Assembly (NCBI RefSeq): GCF_024055725.1
Contig: NZ_JAMXMX010000025.1
Location: 52,036 to 116,035, forward strand
DNA length: 64,000 nucleotides
Direction: 5' to 3'
From: Actinoallomurus spadix
GTDB taxonomy: Bacteria; Actinomycetota; Actinomycetes; Streptosporangiales; Streptosporangiaceae
Positions 17,354 to 26,454 of the stretch are shown in pieces (position 1 is the stretch's first letter; every line of letters begins with the position of its first letter). The notes below the pieces were generated by a model. The model was given only the letters and a program-made list of their open reading frames with translations. It did not search any database and was not told the DNA's origin. The position numbers and the translations under genes are program-made.

Positions 17354-18874
17354 GTGGGAGGCGAGTATCGCGCCGGAGACGTGGTCGACGGCCGATTCGT
17401 CCTCGAGGAACAGCTCGGTTCCGGCGGCATGGGCAGGGTCTGGCGTGCCCACCATCGGCACCTGGAGATCGACGTCGCGCTGAAACAGCTCCTCGTCGCC
17501 ACGACCGGCACCGCCGAGGTCCCCGAGGAGCTGGTGGCACGTGCCCGCCGGGAGGGCCGTACGCTCGCCCGGCTGCCACCACATCCGGGCATCGTGTCCG
17601 TGCGCGATCTGATCACCGTCGACGGCCTGCCCTGGCTGGTGATGGAGCTCATCGAGGGACGCTCGCTCAAGGAGACCGTCCACCGGGACGGTCCGCTCAC
17701 CGAGGACCGCACCGCCGCGCTCGCCGAACAGCTGCTGACGGCCCTGACGTTCGTGCACGCCCACGGCGTGCTGCACCGGGATCTCAAGCCGGGCAACATC
17801 CTGATCGACGCGGCCGGCGACGCGACGCTGGTCGACTTCGGCATCGCCGTGCACGCGGACGACACGACCCTCACCCAGAGCGGCGCCCTGATCGGGACCC
17901 CCGGCTACCTCGACCCGGAACGCCTGCGCGGGCAGGCTCCGACCGAGGCGTCGGACCTGTTCTGCCTGGCCGCCACCCTCTACTTCGCGCACCGGGGACG
18001 GGGACCGTTCCACCGCGACAACCCGGGAGCGACGGTCCACGCCACGCTCTACGAGCGGCCGCTGTTCGAACCGGGCTCAGGGCTGCTGGCCGAACTCCTC
18101 GAAGCCCTCCTGGCGCCCGCGGCGGCCGACCGCCCCACGGCGGAACAGGCCCTGGACCGCCTCCGCGCCATGCGACCCCCCGTCCCGGCCCAGCACTCCG
18201 CGACCGAGGCCGGAGTCGACGACGCACCGGGCGAAGGCCGCTCCCGACAGGGCGCGGTCGACGTAAAGCCCACCTCGCCGGCGCCTTCCGCCGTCACCCG
18301 CGACGACCGCCCGGAAGCGACAGAGCATGCCGGGGCGGCGGACTCGCCTGAGCCACGGCGGTGGTGGCCTCACGTAGTCCAGTCGACGCTGGGCCTGCTG
18401 GCGTTCTTCCTCCCGCTGACCCTGGGAATGGGCGCCGCTCATTCCGCCGCAGACGGGTCCTACCTCACCGGAGCCTCCCTGCTCCCCCTGGGCATCGCGG
18501 CTGCCGTCACCGTCGCCGGGATGAAGATCACCCGCTGCTCGGAGGTGGTCGCGTTCCCGCTGCTCTTCGAGATGATCACGCTACTGGTCGGGCTCCCGAT
18601 CGGATTGGTCCTGGGAGGGATCCTCGGAGACTTCTACGCCGGGGCCGTTCTCGGCAGCGCGGCCTGCGGCGCGCTCGGCGCCAACCTCGGAGGAGGGAGA
18701 ATCGAACAGCAGAACGACTCGTGGGCCGTCGACACGGTCTTGACTCTCCTCATCGCCGCCGTATGGATCGCACTGATCGAGACCACGGGCTACCTCACGC
18801 AGCGCTGGGCCGTCCACAGCGCCGTCGGCTACCTCGACACCTGGGCCGGAGGACTCGTCCACCTCCTCAGCTGA
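17354..18874 (+). CDS. Serine/threonine protein kinase with multi-pass membrane C-terminus
   Basis: 506 residues. The Hanks-type kinase domain spans about 14-275: glycine loop LGSGGMGRVW, ATP lysine Lys44 in VALKQLL, catalytic loop HRDLKPGN (Asp143), DFG at 161-163, and GTPGYLDPERL in the activation segment. A low-complexity linker follows (about 280-335). Then come four or five hydrophobic helices (about 338-490) in place of the usual single TM plus PASTA or sensor domain, so the sensor is intramembrane or absent. The GTG start follows GAGGGGGAG. It lies alone downstream of the MFS gene. The substrate is unknown. Confidence 0.9.
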   Translation: MGGEYRAGDVVDGRFVLEEQLGSGGMGRVWRAHHRHLEIDVALKQLLVATTGTAEVPEELVARARREGRTLARLPPHPGIVSVRDLITVDGLPWLVMELIEGRSLKETVHRDGPLTEDRTAALAEQLLTALTFVHAHGVLHRDLKPGNILIDAAGDATLVDFGIAVHADDTTLTQSGALIGTPGYLDPERLRGQAPTEASDLFCLAATLYFAHRGRGPFHRDNPGATVHATLYERPLFEPGSGLLAELLEALLAPAAADRPTAEQALDRLRAMRPPVPAQHSATEAGVDDAPGEGRSRQGAVDVKPTSPAPSAVTRDDRPEATEHAGAADSPEPRRWWPHVVQSTLGLLAFFLPLTLGMGAAHSAADGSYLTGASLLPLGIAAAVTVAGMKITRCSEVVAFPLLFEMITLLVGLPIGLVLGGILGDFYAGAVLGSAACGALGANLGGGRIEQQNDSWAVDTVLTLLIAAVWIALIETTGYLTQRWAVHSAVGYLDTWAGGLVHLLS

Positions 18875-19030
18875 CTCCCGGCGTCGCACCTCCTTGCCGT
18901 CGAGGTCGCCGAGTGGACAGCCGATTCGTGTGGGTTTGTGGGTCACTATCGGCGTCACAGTGTCCGGCCCCGCATCGCGCCACCACGCCGGCTACTTCCC
19001 CGGCAGGTGTCCGCGACGGGTGGCTCTGCC

Positions 19031-19090
19031 GTCGCCGTGGTCACCTTGCCGTCGCCGTGGTCACCTTGCCGCCGCCGTGGTCACCTTGCC
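19031..19090. repeat. Three tandem copies of a 20-bp unit
   Basis: Unit GTCGCCGTGGTCACCTTGCC is present at 19031-19050, 19051-19070 and (one T to C change) 19071-19090. It sits in the leader region of the copper cassette, about 80 bp upstream of the first inverted repeat. Each unit contains GGTCACC, a short imperfect palindrome. It could be a repeated regulator site or simple slippage expansion. The rest of the gene-free stretch 18875-19243 holds only the CsoR-like sites and the copZ ribosome-binding site. Confidence 0.7.
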
Positions 19091-19129
19091 GCCGCCCGCC
19101 GCGGGAACCCCGTGACGTACGACTGGCGG

Positions 19130-19182
19130 ATACCCCCCACCCGTATGCTATGGTCGCCGACATGCCCTACCCCGGGTGGGTA
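19130..19182. promoter_or_regulatory. CsoR-like copper-responsive operator region
   Basis: TACCC-CGGGT-GGGTA at 19168-19182 is a perfect inverted repeat of the kind bound by CsoR-family Cu(I) repressors (known sites have TACCC/GGGTA half-sites). A second element, ATAC-(9 bp)-GTAT at 19130-19146, lies just upstream, with a -10-like TATGCT at 19144 or TATGGT at 19149. The position, about 60 bp before copZ, fits repression of the cassette. No csoR gene is in the window, so the regulator would act in trans. Confidence 0.6.
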
Positions 19183-19243
19183 TATGTTGAGGACTGGCCG
19201 GAAATCCGGTCACGAACGACGTACAGCGTGTGAGGAGAACGAG

Positions 19244-19453
19244 ATGACGACCACCGAGTACACGGTCAAGGGCATGACCTGCGGGCACTGCGTGTCCGCC
19301 GTGACGGAGGAGGTGAGCGCCATCGAGGGCGTCACCGACGTCAAGGTGGATCTGGCCTCCGGCGTCGTCACCGTCTCCAGCACCGCCCCGGTCGACGAGC
19401 AGGCGGTACGCGACGCGGTCGACGAGGCCGGCTACGAACTCGTCACGGCCTGA
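19244..19453 (+). CDS. copZ: Copper chaperone, heavy-metal-associated domain (CopZ-like)
   Basis: 69-residue single HMA domain that carries Cu(I) in the cytoplasm to the P-type ATPase. The metal site is GMTCGHC with Cys13 and Cys16, and length and secondary structure match CopZ. The ATG is preceded by GAGGAGAACGAG. It is first gene of the cassette, 60 bp downstream of the CsoR-like palindrome, so it is likely induced by copper. Confidence 0.9.
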   Translation: MTTTEYTVKGMTCGHCVSAVTEEVSAIEGVTDVKVDLASGVVTVSSTAPVDEQAVRDAVDEAGYELVTA

Positions 19454-19480
19454 CCCGGTTCCTTCGAAGGGGAGATCAGC

Positions 19481-20359
19481 ATGAACGCACCGGCCAGGCT
19501 CGGGATCTTCGGGCTCGGGCTGGCGGTGGTGTTCGGCGCGGCAATGGGAGCCGGTCACCTGACCGGCCCCGTCGGAGCCGAGGCGAAGCCGAGCGCCGCG
19601 CACGGCGGCATGGAGCACGACCAGGCCGAGGGCCACGACGGTCACGCGGGCACGCTGCCGGGCGGGTTGCTCGTCTCCGACCGGGGTTACACCCTCGCCA
19701 CGGCGCCCGCGACGACGGGCACGTTCGCGTTCCGGATCCTCGGGCCGGGCGGGCGGCCGGTGACGGCGTTCGACACGCGGCACGACAAGCGGATGCACCT
19801 GATCGTCGTACGCCGTGATCTGTCCGGGTTCCGGCACGTGCACCCGGCGATGGACGCCGACGGCACCTGGCGGGTCGCCTCACCGCTGAGCGGGCCGGGC
19901 ACGTACCGGGCGTTCGCCGACTTCAAGCCCGCCGGCGGCCCGCCGCTGACCCTCGGGGTCGACACCGCCGTCGGAGGCGACGCCGCGCCGCGTCCGCTGC
20001 CCGCGCCGGCCACGTCCACAACCGTCGACGGTTACACGGTGACGCTGGCGGGGACACTGGTCGCGGGCCGGTCGAGCCGGCTCGACCTGACGATCTCCCG
20101 TGACGGCAGGCCGGTCACCGACCTGCAGCCGTACCTCGCGGCGTACGGGCACCTCGTCGCGCTGCGCCAGGGCGACCTGGCCTACCTCCACGTCCACCCG
20201 GACGGTGAGCCGGGCGACGGGAGGACCAGGCCGGGGCCGGCCGTTACCTTCCACTCCGAGGTGCCGTCCGCGGGCACCTACCGCCTCTACCTCGATTTCC
20301 AGCACCAGGGCACGGTCCACACCGCCGAGTTCACGGCCGTCGCCGAGGAGGGAAGATGA
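19481..20359 (+). CDS. Secreted or membrane-anchored His-rich two-repeat protein of the copper cassette
   Basis: 292 residues with a hydrophobic N-terminal segment (about 6-25) serving as signal or anchor, then a His-rich stretch [15 protein letters not shown]. Two related beta-rich repeats follow: about 65-150, with [17 protein letters not shown], and about 185-285, with [17 protein letters not shown]. The matching HxxVxRxxLxxxxHVHP pattern in both halves indicates an internal duplication and possibly a metal-binding surface. It sits between copZ and copA and overlaps copA by 4 bp (ATGA). A periplasmic-side copper buffer or assembly role is inference; this family is common in actinobacterial copper loci but I know of no assigned function. 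Confidence 0.8.
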   Translation: MNAPARLGIFGLGLAVVFGAAMGAGHLTGPVGAEAKPSAAHGGMEHDQAEGHDGHAGTLPGGLLVSDRGYTLATAPATTGTFAFRILGPGGRPVTAFDTRHDKRMHLIVVRRDLSGFRHVHPAMDADGTWRVASPLSGPGTYRAFADFKPAGGPPLTLGVDTAVGGDAAPRPLPAPATSTTVDGYTVTLAGTLVAGRSSRLDLTISRDGRPVTDLQPYLAAYGHLVALRQGDLAYLHVHPDGEPGDGRTRPGPAVTFHSEVPSAGTYRLYLDFQHQGTVHTAEFTAVAEEGR

Positions 20360-22605
20360 GCACCACCACGAGCACGGCACCCGAGCGCGTCGAGCTGACG
20401 ATCGGCGGGATGACCTGTGCCTCGTGTGCCAATCGCGTCGAGAAGCGGCTGAACAAGCTCGACGGCGTCACCGCGACGGTCAACTACGCCACCGAGAAGG
20501 CGAGCGTCAGCTTTGGCCCGGGCGTCAATACCGACGACCTGATCGCGCAGGTGGAGAAGGCCGGGTACACCGCGAGTCTCCCGGCTCCGCCCGAGCCGGC
20601 CGAAGAGGAGGCCGCCGCGGCGGAGGACGCCCCCGTACGGGCACTGCGGGACCGGCTGATCGTCAGCGCGGTGCTGGCCGTTCCGGTGATCCTCCTCGCC
20701 ATGGTTCCGGCGTTGCAGTTCCGGTCCTGGCAGTGGGCGTCGCTGACGCTCGCGGCCCCGGTGCTGGTGTGGGGGGCGCTGCCGTTCCACCGCGCGGCGT
20801 ACAAGAACCTCAAGCTCGGCGCGGCGACGATGGACACGCTGGTGTCGCTGGGCACGATCGCGGCGTTCGGCTGGTCGCTGTACGCGCTGTTCTTCGGTGA
20901 CGCCGGGGAGCCGGGCATGCGGCACCCGTTCACCTTCACGATCGAGCGCTCCTCCGGGACCGGGAACATCTACCTGGAGGTGGCGGCCGGGGTGACGGTG
21001 TTCATCCTGGCCGGGCGCTACTTCGAGGCGCGGTCCAAGCGGCGCGCCGGGGCCGCGCTGCGGGCGCTGCTGGAGATGGGTGCCAAGGACGTCGCGGTGC
21101 TGCGCGACGGCCGTGAGGAACGGGTTCCGGTCGATCAGCTGACGGCCGGTGACCGGTTCGTTGTACGGCCCGGCGAGAAGATCGCCACCGACGGCGTCGT
21201 CGTCGAGGGCGGCTCCGCGGTCGACATGAGCATGCTCACCGGCGAGTCCGTGCCCGTCGAGGTCGGCGCCGGCGACACCGTCGTCGGCGCGACGGTGAAC
21301 GCGGGCGGGCGTCTCGTCGTCGAGGCGACCAAGGTGGGCTCCGACACCCAGCTCGCGCAGATGGCCCGGCTGGTGGAGGAGGCGCAGAACGGCAAGGCGC
21401 AGGTCCAGCGCCTCGCCGACCGCATCTCCGGGATCTTCGTGCCGATCGTCATCACCCTGGCGGTGGCGACCCTGGGGTTCTGGCTCGGCACCGGCGGCAG
21501 CGTCGCGGCCGCCTTCACCGCCGCGGTCGCGGTCCTCATCATCGCCTGCCCGTGCGCCCTGGGCCTGGCCACGCCGACCGCCCTCCTGGTGGGTACGGGA
21601 CGCGGCGCGCAGCTCGGCATCCTGATCAAGGGGCCCGAGGTGCTGGAGTCGACCCGGCGGATCGACACGATCGTGCTGGACAAGACCGGCACCGTCACCA
21701 CCGGCAAGATGAGCCTGGTCGACGTGGTCACCGCCGAGGGGCAGGACGCCGAGGAGGTGCTGCGGCTGGCCGGCGCTCTGGAGGACGCCTCCGAGCACCC
21801 CATCGCCCAGGCGATCGCCAAGGGCGCCGTCCAGCGGGTCGGCGCGCTCCCCCGCGCCGCAGACTTCGCCAATGTCGAGGGCCTGGGCGTCCAGGGCATC
21901 GTGGACGGGCACGCGGTCCTGGTCGGCCGCACCCGGCTGCTGGCCGAATGGTCTCAGCACCTGCCCGCCGAACTCGATGACGCCAAGGCGACCGCGGAGG
22001 CCCAGGGGCGGACGGCCGTCGCGGTCGGCTGGGACGGCGAGGCTCGCGCGATCCTCATCGTCGCGGACACGATCAAGGACACCAGCGCCGAGGCCGTCAC
22101 GCGGCTGCGCGCGCTCGGCCTGACACCGGTGCTGCTGACCGGCGACAACGAGGCGGCGGCCCGCGCGGTCGCGGCCGAGGCCGGCATCGACGAGGTCATC
22201 GCCGAGGTACTGCCCGCCGACAAGGTCGACGTCGTCAAGCGGCTGCAGGACGAGGGCAAGGTCGTGGCTATGGTCGGGGACGGCGTCAACGACGCGGCGG
22301 CCCTGGCCCAGGCCGACCTCGGCCTGGCGATGGGCACCGGCACCGACGTGGCCATCGAGGCCGCCGACCTCACCCTCGTCCGCGGCGACCTGCGCGCCAC
22401 CGCGGACGCCATCCGCCTGTCCCGCCGGACACTCGCCACCATCAAGGGCAACCTGTTCTGGGCGTTCGCCTACAACGTGGCCGCCCTGCCCCTGGCCGCC
22501 GCCGGGCTGCTCAACCCGATGCTGGCCGGCGCCGCGATGGCGTTCTCCAGCGTGTTCGTGGTCAGCAACAGCCTGCGGCTGCGCCGCTTCGAAGCGGCCC
22601 GCTGA
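20356..22605 (+). CDS. copA: Cu(I)-exporting P1B-type ATPase
   Basis: 749-residue copper export pump. An N-terminal HMA domain has GMTCASC (Cys21, Cys24). Eight TM helices include the P1B-1 metal-transport motif CPC (residues 398-400, [11 protein letters not shown]). The actuator TGES is in [10 protein letters not shown], the phosphorylation site is DKTGT (Asp442), HP is in SEHPIAQAI, and the hinge is GDGVND (about 640-645). It also has the [23 protein letters not shown] ending (in parts) typical of Cu(I) pumps, whose Asn and Met/Ser residues line the metal path. It is translationally coupled to the preceding gene, in the operon copZ, His-rich protein, copA. Confidence 0.96.
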   Translation: MSTTTSTAPERVELTIGGMTCASCANRVEKRLNKLDGVTATVNYATEKASVSFGPGVNTDDLIAQVEKAGYTASLPAPPEPAEEEAAAAEDAPVRALRDRLIVSAVLAVPVILLAMVPALQFRSWQWASLTLAAPVLVWGALPFHRAAYKNLKLGAATMDTLVSLGTIAAFGWSLYALFFGDAGEPGMRHPFTFTIERSSGTGNIYLEVAAGVTVFILAGRYFEARSKRRAGAALRALLEMGAKDVAVLRDGREERVPVDQLTAGDRFVVRPGEKIATDGVVVEGGSAVDMSMLTGESVPVEVGAGDTVVGATVNAGGRLVVEATKVGSDTQLAQMARLVEEAQNGKAQVQRLADRISGIFVPIVITLAVATLGFWLGTGGSVAAAFTAAVAVLIIACPCALGLATPTALLVGTGRGAQLGILIKGPEVLESTRRIDTIVLDKTGTVTTGKMSLVDVVTAEGQDAEEVLRLAGALEDASEHPIAQAIAKGAVQRVGALPRAADFANVEGLGVQGIVDGHAVLVGRTRLLAEWSQHLPAELDDAKATAEAQGRTAVAVGWDGEARAILIVADTIKDTSAEAVTRLRALGLTPVLLTGDNEAAARAVAAEAGIDEVIAEVLPADKVDVVKRLQDEGKVVAMVGDGVNDAAALAQADLGLAMGTGTDVAIEAADLTLVRGDLRATADAIRLSRRTLATIKGNLFWAFAYNVAALPLAAAGLLNPMLAGAAMAFSSVFVVSNSLRLRRFEAAR

Positions 22606-22623
22606 CCGGCGGCGGAGAAGGGT

Positions 22624-23094
22624 ATGGTCGGGAGCGAGATGAGCAGCGGGCAGAGCAGGGCGGGCGCTCCGGTGGTGTCGCCGGGCGCGCTGCTGCTCCT
22701 GACGCTGACCGTGCTCGGCCTGTTCGCGATGCACGGGCTGCAGGCGACCGCGAGTCCCGCGGACACGCACCCGGCGGCCCTCTCCCTCGTGATGCCGGCG
22801 GACACGCACCCGGCGGACGTCTCCCTCGCCATGCCGGCGATGGGGCGCTCGGAGACGGCGGCCGGGCACCACGGGCCGACGCCGTCCCACGACTCCCCCG
22901 GCCACCGGCATCCGGGCGGCGGGATGTGCCTGGCCCTGCTGGTCATGGCCACGCTGCTGATCCTGTCCGCCGTCTTCGTCCGCCGCCGGCGACGGTGGGC
23001 GCCGGTGGGCCGTCCGGCCGGGCGGGGAAAGGATCGCCTCGGCCGGGCACCGCCCCCACCATCCATCTTCCAGCTCTCCGTACTCCGGCGGTGA
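22624..23094 (+). CDS. Small His/Met-rich membrane protein (DUF6153-like)
   Basis: 156 residues with two hydrophobic segments (about 20-38 and 98-116) around a His-, Met- and Asp-rich extracytoplasmic loop (GHHGPTPSHDSPGHRH), and a basic C-terminal tail. This layout and the GMCLALL start of TM2 resemble the actinobacterial DUF6153 family. The loop contains a 13-residue tandem duplication encoded by a 39-bp repeat. It is 18 bp downstream of copA, so probably in the same operon; a metal-handling role is inferred only from context and residues. Confidence 0.65.
   Translation: MVGSEMSSGQSRAGAPVVSPGALLLLTLTVLGLFAMHGLQATASPADTHPAALSLVMPADTHPADVSLAMPAMGRSETAAGHHGPTPSHDSPGHRHPGGGMCLALLVMATLLILSAVFVRRRRRWAPVGRPAGRGKDRLGRAPPPPSIFQLSVLRR
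22759..22836 (+). repeat. 39-bp tandem duplication inside the His-rich membrane protein gene
   Basis: Two adjacent 39-bp units (22759-22797, 22798-22836) encode ADTHPAALSLVMP and ADTHPADVSLAMP. Differences at only a few bases suggest a recent in-frame duplication. Confidence 0.8.
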
Positions 23095-23163
23095 CAGGCG
23101 CCCGGGTCCGCGGAGGACCCACGCGCCCACTCAGCACGCCCGAATATGGAAGGTCGAATTCCG

Positions 23164-23769
23164 ATGAAGCGCATCCACTCTCTGTTGCTCGTTCCGGTCG
23201 CCGCGCTCGCCCTCGCCGCGTGCGGCGGCAACGGTGACGACTCCGGTCACCACTCCATGAACGGGCACTCCATGGGCCCCGGCATGGGCATGAGCTCGGC
23301 CCCGGCGACCACCGCCGGGCACAACGCCCAGGACGTGATGTTCGCGCAGATGATGATCCCGCACCACCAGCAGGCGATCACCATGGCGAAGCAGGCCGCC
23401 ACGAAGGCGTCCTCGCCCGAGGTCAAGAGGCTCGCCGCTCGAATCCAGAACGCCCAGCAGCCGGAGATCGACAAGATGACCGGCTGGCTCAAGACCTGGG
23501 GGGCGTCCATGCCCTCGCCCGGCGGCATGCACATGGGCGAGGGAATGATGTCCGACCAGGACATGAAGAAGCTCGACTCCCTGTCCGGCAAGGCCTTCGA
23601 CAAGGCGTTCCTGCAGATGATGATCCAGCATCACCAGGGCGCCATCACCATGGCCAAGACCGAGCAGGCCCAGGGCTCGAACGCCGACGCCAAGGCCCTC
23701 GCCGGCTCGATCATCACCTCCCAGAGCGCCGAGATCACCACGATGCGGAACCTGCTCAACGGCATGTGA
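23164..23769 (+). CDS. DUF305 lipoprotein (copper/iron-associated)
   Basis: 201-residue secreted lipoprotein: signal peptide ending in the lipobox LAAC, then a His/Met-rich linker (GHHSMNGHSMGPGMGM). Two DUF305 ferritin-like helical repeats follow, each opening with QMMIPHHQQAITMAK or QMMIQHHQGAITMAK. These HHQxAI motifs are likely metal ligands. The ATG at 23164 is preferred over one six codons upstream because it begins the signal peptide and follows GGAAGG at a good distance. It is the last gene of the copper cluster before a strong hairpin. Confidence 0.88.
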   Translation: MKRIHSLLLVPVAALALAACGGNGDDSGHHSMNGHSMGPGMGMSSAPATTAGHNAQDVMFAQMMIPHHQQAITMAKQAATKASSPEVKRLAARIQNAQQPEIDKMTGWLKTWGASMPSPGGMHMGEGMMSDQDMKKLDSLSGKAFDKAFLQMMIQHHQGAITMAKTEQAQGSNADAKALAGSIITSQSAEITTMRNLLNGM

Positions 23770-23775
23770 CCGCCC

Positions 23776-23804
23776 GGGGCGGCCGATGCACGGTCGGCCG
23801 CCCC
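23776..23804 (+). terminator. Hairpin after the copper/DUF305 genes
   Basis: Perfect 11-bp inverted repeat GGGGCGGCCGA with a 7-nt loop, 7 bp after the DUF305 stop codon, followed by a C-rich run. Confidence 0.7.
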
Positions 23805-23863
23805 CCGGTCAGGTTCCGGGTGTTCCCGGCGGGGCACCACCGTTCGGTGATGAGAGGACGGAG

Positions 23864-25012
23864 ATGAGCGCGATCGGTCACGCGTTGGCGATCACCGGGT
23901 CGATGACCTGGGAGATCCTGTGGGCGCTGATCCTGGGGTTCCTGTTGTCCGCGATCGTCCAGGCGGTGGTGCGGCGATCGACGATCGTACGGCTGCTCGG
24001 CGACGGGCGGCCCCGTACGCTCGCGACCGCGACCGGCCTGGGCGTCGCGTCGTCGTCGTGCTCGTACGCCGCGGTCGCGCTGGCGCGTTCGCTGTTCGTC
24101 AAGGGCGCGAGCTTCATCGCGGCGATGACGTTCGAGATCGCCTCGACCAACCTGGTCGTCGAGCTCGGCATCATCCTGGCGCTGCTGATGGGCTGGCGGT
24201 TCACCGCCGCGGAGTTCATCGGCGGGCCGATAATGATCGTGATCCTGGCCGTACTGTTCCGGCTGGTCCTGCGCGAACGGCTGCTGCGGGACGCCCGTGC
24301 GCAGGCCGAGCGCGGGGTCGCCGGCGCGATGGAGGGGCACGCGGCGATGGACATGTCCGTACGGCGGGAGGGGTCGTTCCGGCGCCGGCTGCTGTCCGGG
24401 GAGGGCTTCACGTCGGTCGCGCACGTCTTCGTGATGGAGTGGGCGGCGATCCTGCGGGACCTGGTCATCGGCCTGCTGATCGCGGGGGCGATCGCCGCGT
24501 GGATACCCGACTCCTTCTGGCGGCACTTCTTCCTCGTCGATCACCCGCTCGCGGCGAAGCTGTGGGGGCCGCTGGTCGGCCCGCTCGTCGCGGTGATCAG
24601 CTTCGTCTGCTCGATCGGGAACGTCCCGCTGGCCGCGGTGCTGTGGCAGGGCGGGATCAGCTTCGGCGGCGTGGTCGCCTTCATCTTCGCCGACCTGATC
24701 ATCCTGCCGATCATCCTGATCTACCGGAAGTACTACGGCACCCGGATGGCGCTGTTCGTCACCGGCACGTTCTACGCCGCGATGGTCCTCGCCGGGTACC
24801 TCGTCGAGTTCCTCTTCGGCGTCGCCGGCCTGATCCCCGGTGAGCGGCACGCGGCGGTGATGGAGCGCGGCGTCTCCTGGAACTACACCACCTGGCTGAA
24901 CCTCGCCTTCCTCGCCCTCGCCGCCGTCCTGCTGGTCCGGTTCGTCCGTACGGGCGGGATCCCGATGCTGAGGATGATGGGCGGTTCCCCGGAGGCCGAG
25001 CACCACCACTGA
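23864..25012 (+). CDS. Permease of the ArsP/YraQ (DUF318) family
   Basis: 382-residue multi-pass membrane protein with eight or more TM helices in two halves, each beginning with the family's Ser/Cys-rich turn (first: GVASSSCSYAAVALARSLF; second: ISFVCSIGNVPLAA). Members include the organoarsenical exporter ArsP and poorly characterised metal-associated permeases. A cytoplasmic linker with several Met and His residues (EGHAAMDMSVRR) and a C-terminal EHHH are present. ATG 23864 is chosen over an upstream frame opening because it follows GAGAGGACGGAG and begins the first membrane region. Placement beside the copper genes suggests metal or metalloid export, but that is inference. Confidence 0.85.
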   Translation: MSAIGHALAITGSMTWEILWALILGFLLSAIVQAVVRRSTIVRLLGDGRPRTLATATGLGVASSSCSYAAVALARSLFVKGASFIAAMTFEIASTNLVVELGIILALLMGWRFTAAEFIGGPIMIVILAVLFRLVLRERLLRDARAQAERGVAGAMEGHAAMDMSVRREGSFRRRLLSGEGFTSVAHVFVMEWAAILRDLVIGLLIAGAIAAWIPDSFWRHFFLVDHPLAAKLWGPLVGPLVAVISFVCSIGNVPLAAVLWQGGISFGGVVAFIFADLIILPIILIYRKYYGTRMALFVTGTFYAAMVLAGYLVEFLFGVAGLIPGERHAAVMERGVSWNYTTWLNLAFLALAAVLLVRFVRTGGIPMLRMMGGSPEAEHHH

Positions 25013-25188
25013 GACGCCAGGCGCGTCAGCGGGAGGCGGGCGGGCCTGCCGCGGCGGAGGAGCCGAAAGGGTGTCCCATGACGGCCGGATGTGAACACTT
25101 CTAGCCCTGTTTTGTCCGTTTTGTGATGCACGGCGGTGCTCACGGAAAGCAACGGCCGATGCCCGCAAAAAGGTTAACGAAACATTGA

Positions 25189-25219
25189 TTGGCAGACGGC
25201 ACCTGATCACCCCTAAACT
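25189..25219 (+). promoter_or_regulatory. Candidate promoter for the riboswitch-NlpC/P60 unit
   Basis: TTGGCA (25189-25194) and TAAACT (25214-25219) are separated by 19 bp in the only AT-rich part of the intergenic region, just upstream of the putative riboswitch. Spacing is slightly long, so confidence is low. Confidence 0.35.
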
Positions 25220-25234
25220 ACGGAAAGCCCGGCT

Positions 25235-25395
25235 GCCCCCGCCTTCACAGAAAGCACAGCCGTCCGCCGAATCCCCCCTGGGACCCGGGAATCACCAGTT
25301 GTCGAGGCGCGTCCGGAGCCGAAGAGGTTCCGGCCGGGCGGCTCCGGCCCGAGCCCGACCGCTGCCCCGGTAGGCGGCGAGGAGAGGAGTAGGAC
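25235..25395 (+). ncRNA. Probable ydaO/yuaA (c-di-AMP) riboswitch in NlpC/P60 leader
   Basis: The leader contains CACAGAAAGCACAGCCGTC, then GGGACCCGGGAATCACC. After a GC-rich variable hairpin (about 25318-25352) comes GCCCGAGCCCGAC, CGGTAGGCGGCG and AGGAGAGGAG running into the start codon. This order and spacing match my memory of actinobacterial ydaO elements, which commonly precede NlpC/P60 and Rpf-type cell-wall hydrolase genes. Known elements switch expression off when c-di-AMP is high. No covariance search could be run; boundaries are approximate. Confidence 0.6.
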
Positions 25396-25398
25396 TCT

Positions 25399-26421
25399 GT
25401 GGCGCCCTCCAACCCGATGACCTCCACGCGCGCCACCGGCCGCTCGCGGTTCCGGAACTCGCTCCGGATCTGCGCCGCGGCCTCACTGGCGATCGCCGTC
25501 TCGCTGACGACGGCCGGCACCGCCGACGCCACACCGAAGCCGTCGGCGGCCGCCGCAAGGAAGGAACTGGCCAAACTCAACCCCGAGCTCGACAAGAAGG
25601 TCGACCAGTACAACAAGACCAAGACCGAGCTCGACGCGGCGAAGAAGCGCCTCAGGATCCTCCAGGCGCAGAAGAAGGCCGAGCAGGCCACGTACGACCG
25701 GCTGCACACGCGCGTCGTGCAGCTCGCCGCGGACCAGTACAAGACCGGCCAGTCCGACCCGGCCACCGCCGTGCTGGCCTCCGGCAACCCCGACCAGGCC
25801 CTCGACCAGATGTCCACGTTCATGCACCTGGCGAGCAACCGTGGTCAGGAGCTGACCGCGTTCCTCGCCTCAACGCAGCGGCTGCAGCGCGACCTGGCCG
25901 CGGTCCAGAGCACGGTGCAGGACGTCTCGGAGAAGGCCAGGAAGCTCAGGTCGCAGAAAGCGTCGCTCGAGAGGCAGATCGCCAAGCAGCGGAGGCTGGA
26001 ACGCCAGGCAGGGGAGACGACGAGCTCCTCGGGCGGGAAGATCGGCGGCACGTACACCGGCCCGGCCTCCGGCTCGGCCCGCGCCGCGCTCAACTACGCC
26101 TACGCTCAGCTCGGTAAGCCGTACATCTACGGGGGCACCGGCCCGCAGGGCTATGACTGCTCCGGCCTGACGATGATGTCCTGGCGGGCGGCCGGGGTCA
26201 GCCTGCCCCGCGTCGTCCCCGACCAGTACAACGCCACCCGCCGCGTCGCGCAGAGCGACGTCCAGCCCGGTGACCTCGTCTTCCTCAGCGGCAACGGGCA
26301 CGTCGGGATGATGGTCGACAGCGGCCACTTCATCCACGCGCCCCGCACCGGCGAGAACGTCATGATCAGCCCCCTCGCCGGCTACTGGCAGGGACAGCTC
26401 GTCGGCTTCGGCCGCCCCTGA
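25399..26421 (+). CDS. Secreted NlpC/P60 peptidoglycan endopeptidase (RipA-like)
   Basis: 340 residues. A signal peptide (about 15-46, cleaved near ADA-TPKP) is followed by a long coiled-coil region (about 55-205, EL/AAKKRL heptads) that keeps such enzymes inactive or tethers them to FtsEX-like partners. The NlpC/P60 domain (about 225-340) has catalytic Cys254 in YDCSGL, His301 in NGHVGMM and a third polar residue His313. It cuts gamma-D-Glu-diaminopimelate bonds. The GTG start follows GGAGAGGAG. Expression is probably controlled by the upstream c-di-AMP riboswitch. Confidence 0.92.
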   Translation: MAPSNPMTSTRATGRSRFRNSLRICAAASLAIAVSLTTAGTADATPKPSAAAARKELAKLNPELDKKVDQYNKTKTELDAAKKRLRILQAQKKAEQATYDRLHTRVVQLAADQYKTGQSDPATAVLASGNPDQALDQMSTFMHLASNRGQELTAFLASTQRLQRDLAAVQSTVQDVSEKARKLRSQKASLERQIAKQRRLERQAGETTSSSGGKIGGTYTGPASGSARAALNYAYAQLGKPYIYGGTGPQGYDCSGLTMMSWRAAGVSLPRVVPDQYNATRRVAQSDVQPGDLVFLSGNGHVGMMVDSGHFIHAPRTGENVMISPLAGYWQGQLVGFGRP

Positions 26422-26454
26422 CGACGTTCGCCGACGACGTTCGCTGACGGCGTC

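Noticed and set aside
19031..19090. Tandem repeats as a CRISPR array (also 63890-64000)
   Set aside because: Copies are directly adjacent without unique spacers and no cas genes are present.
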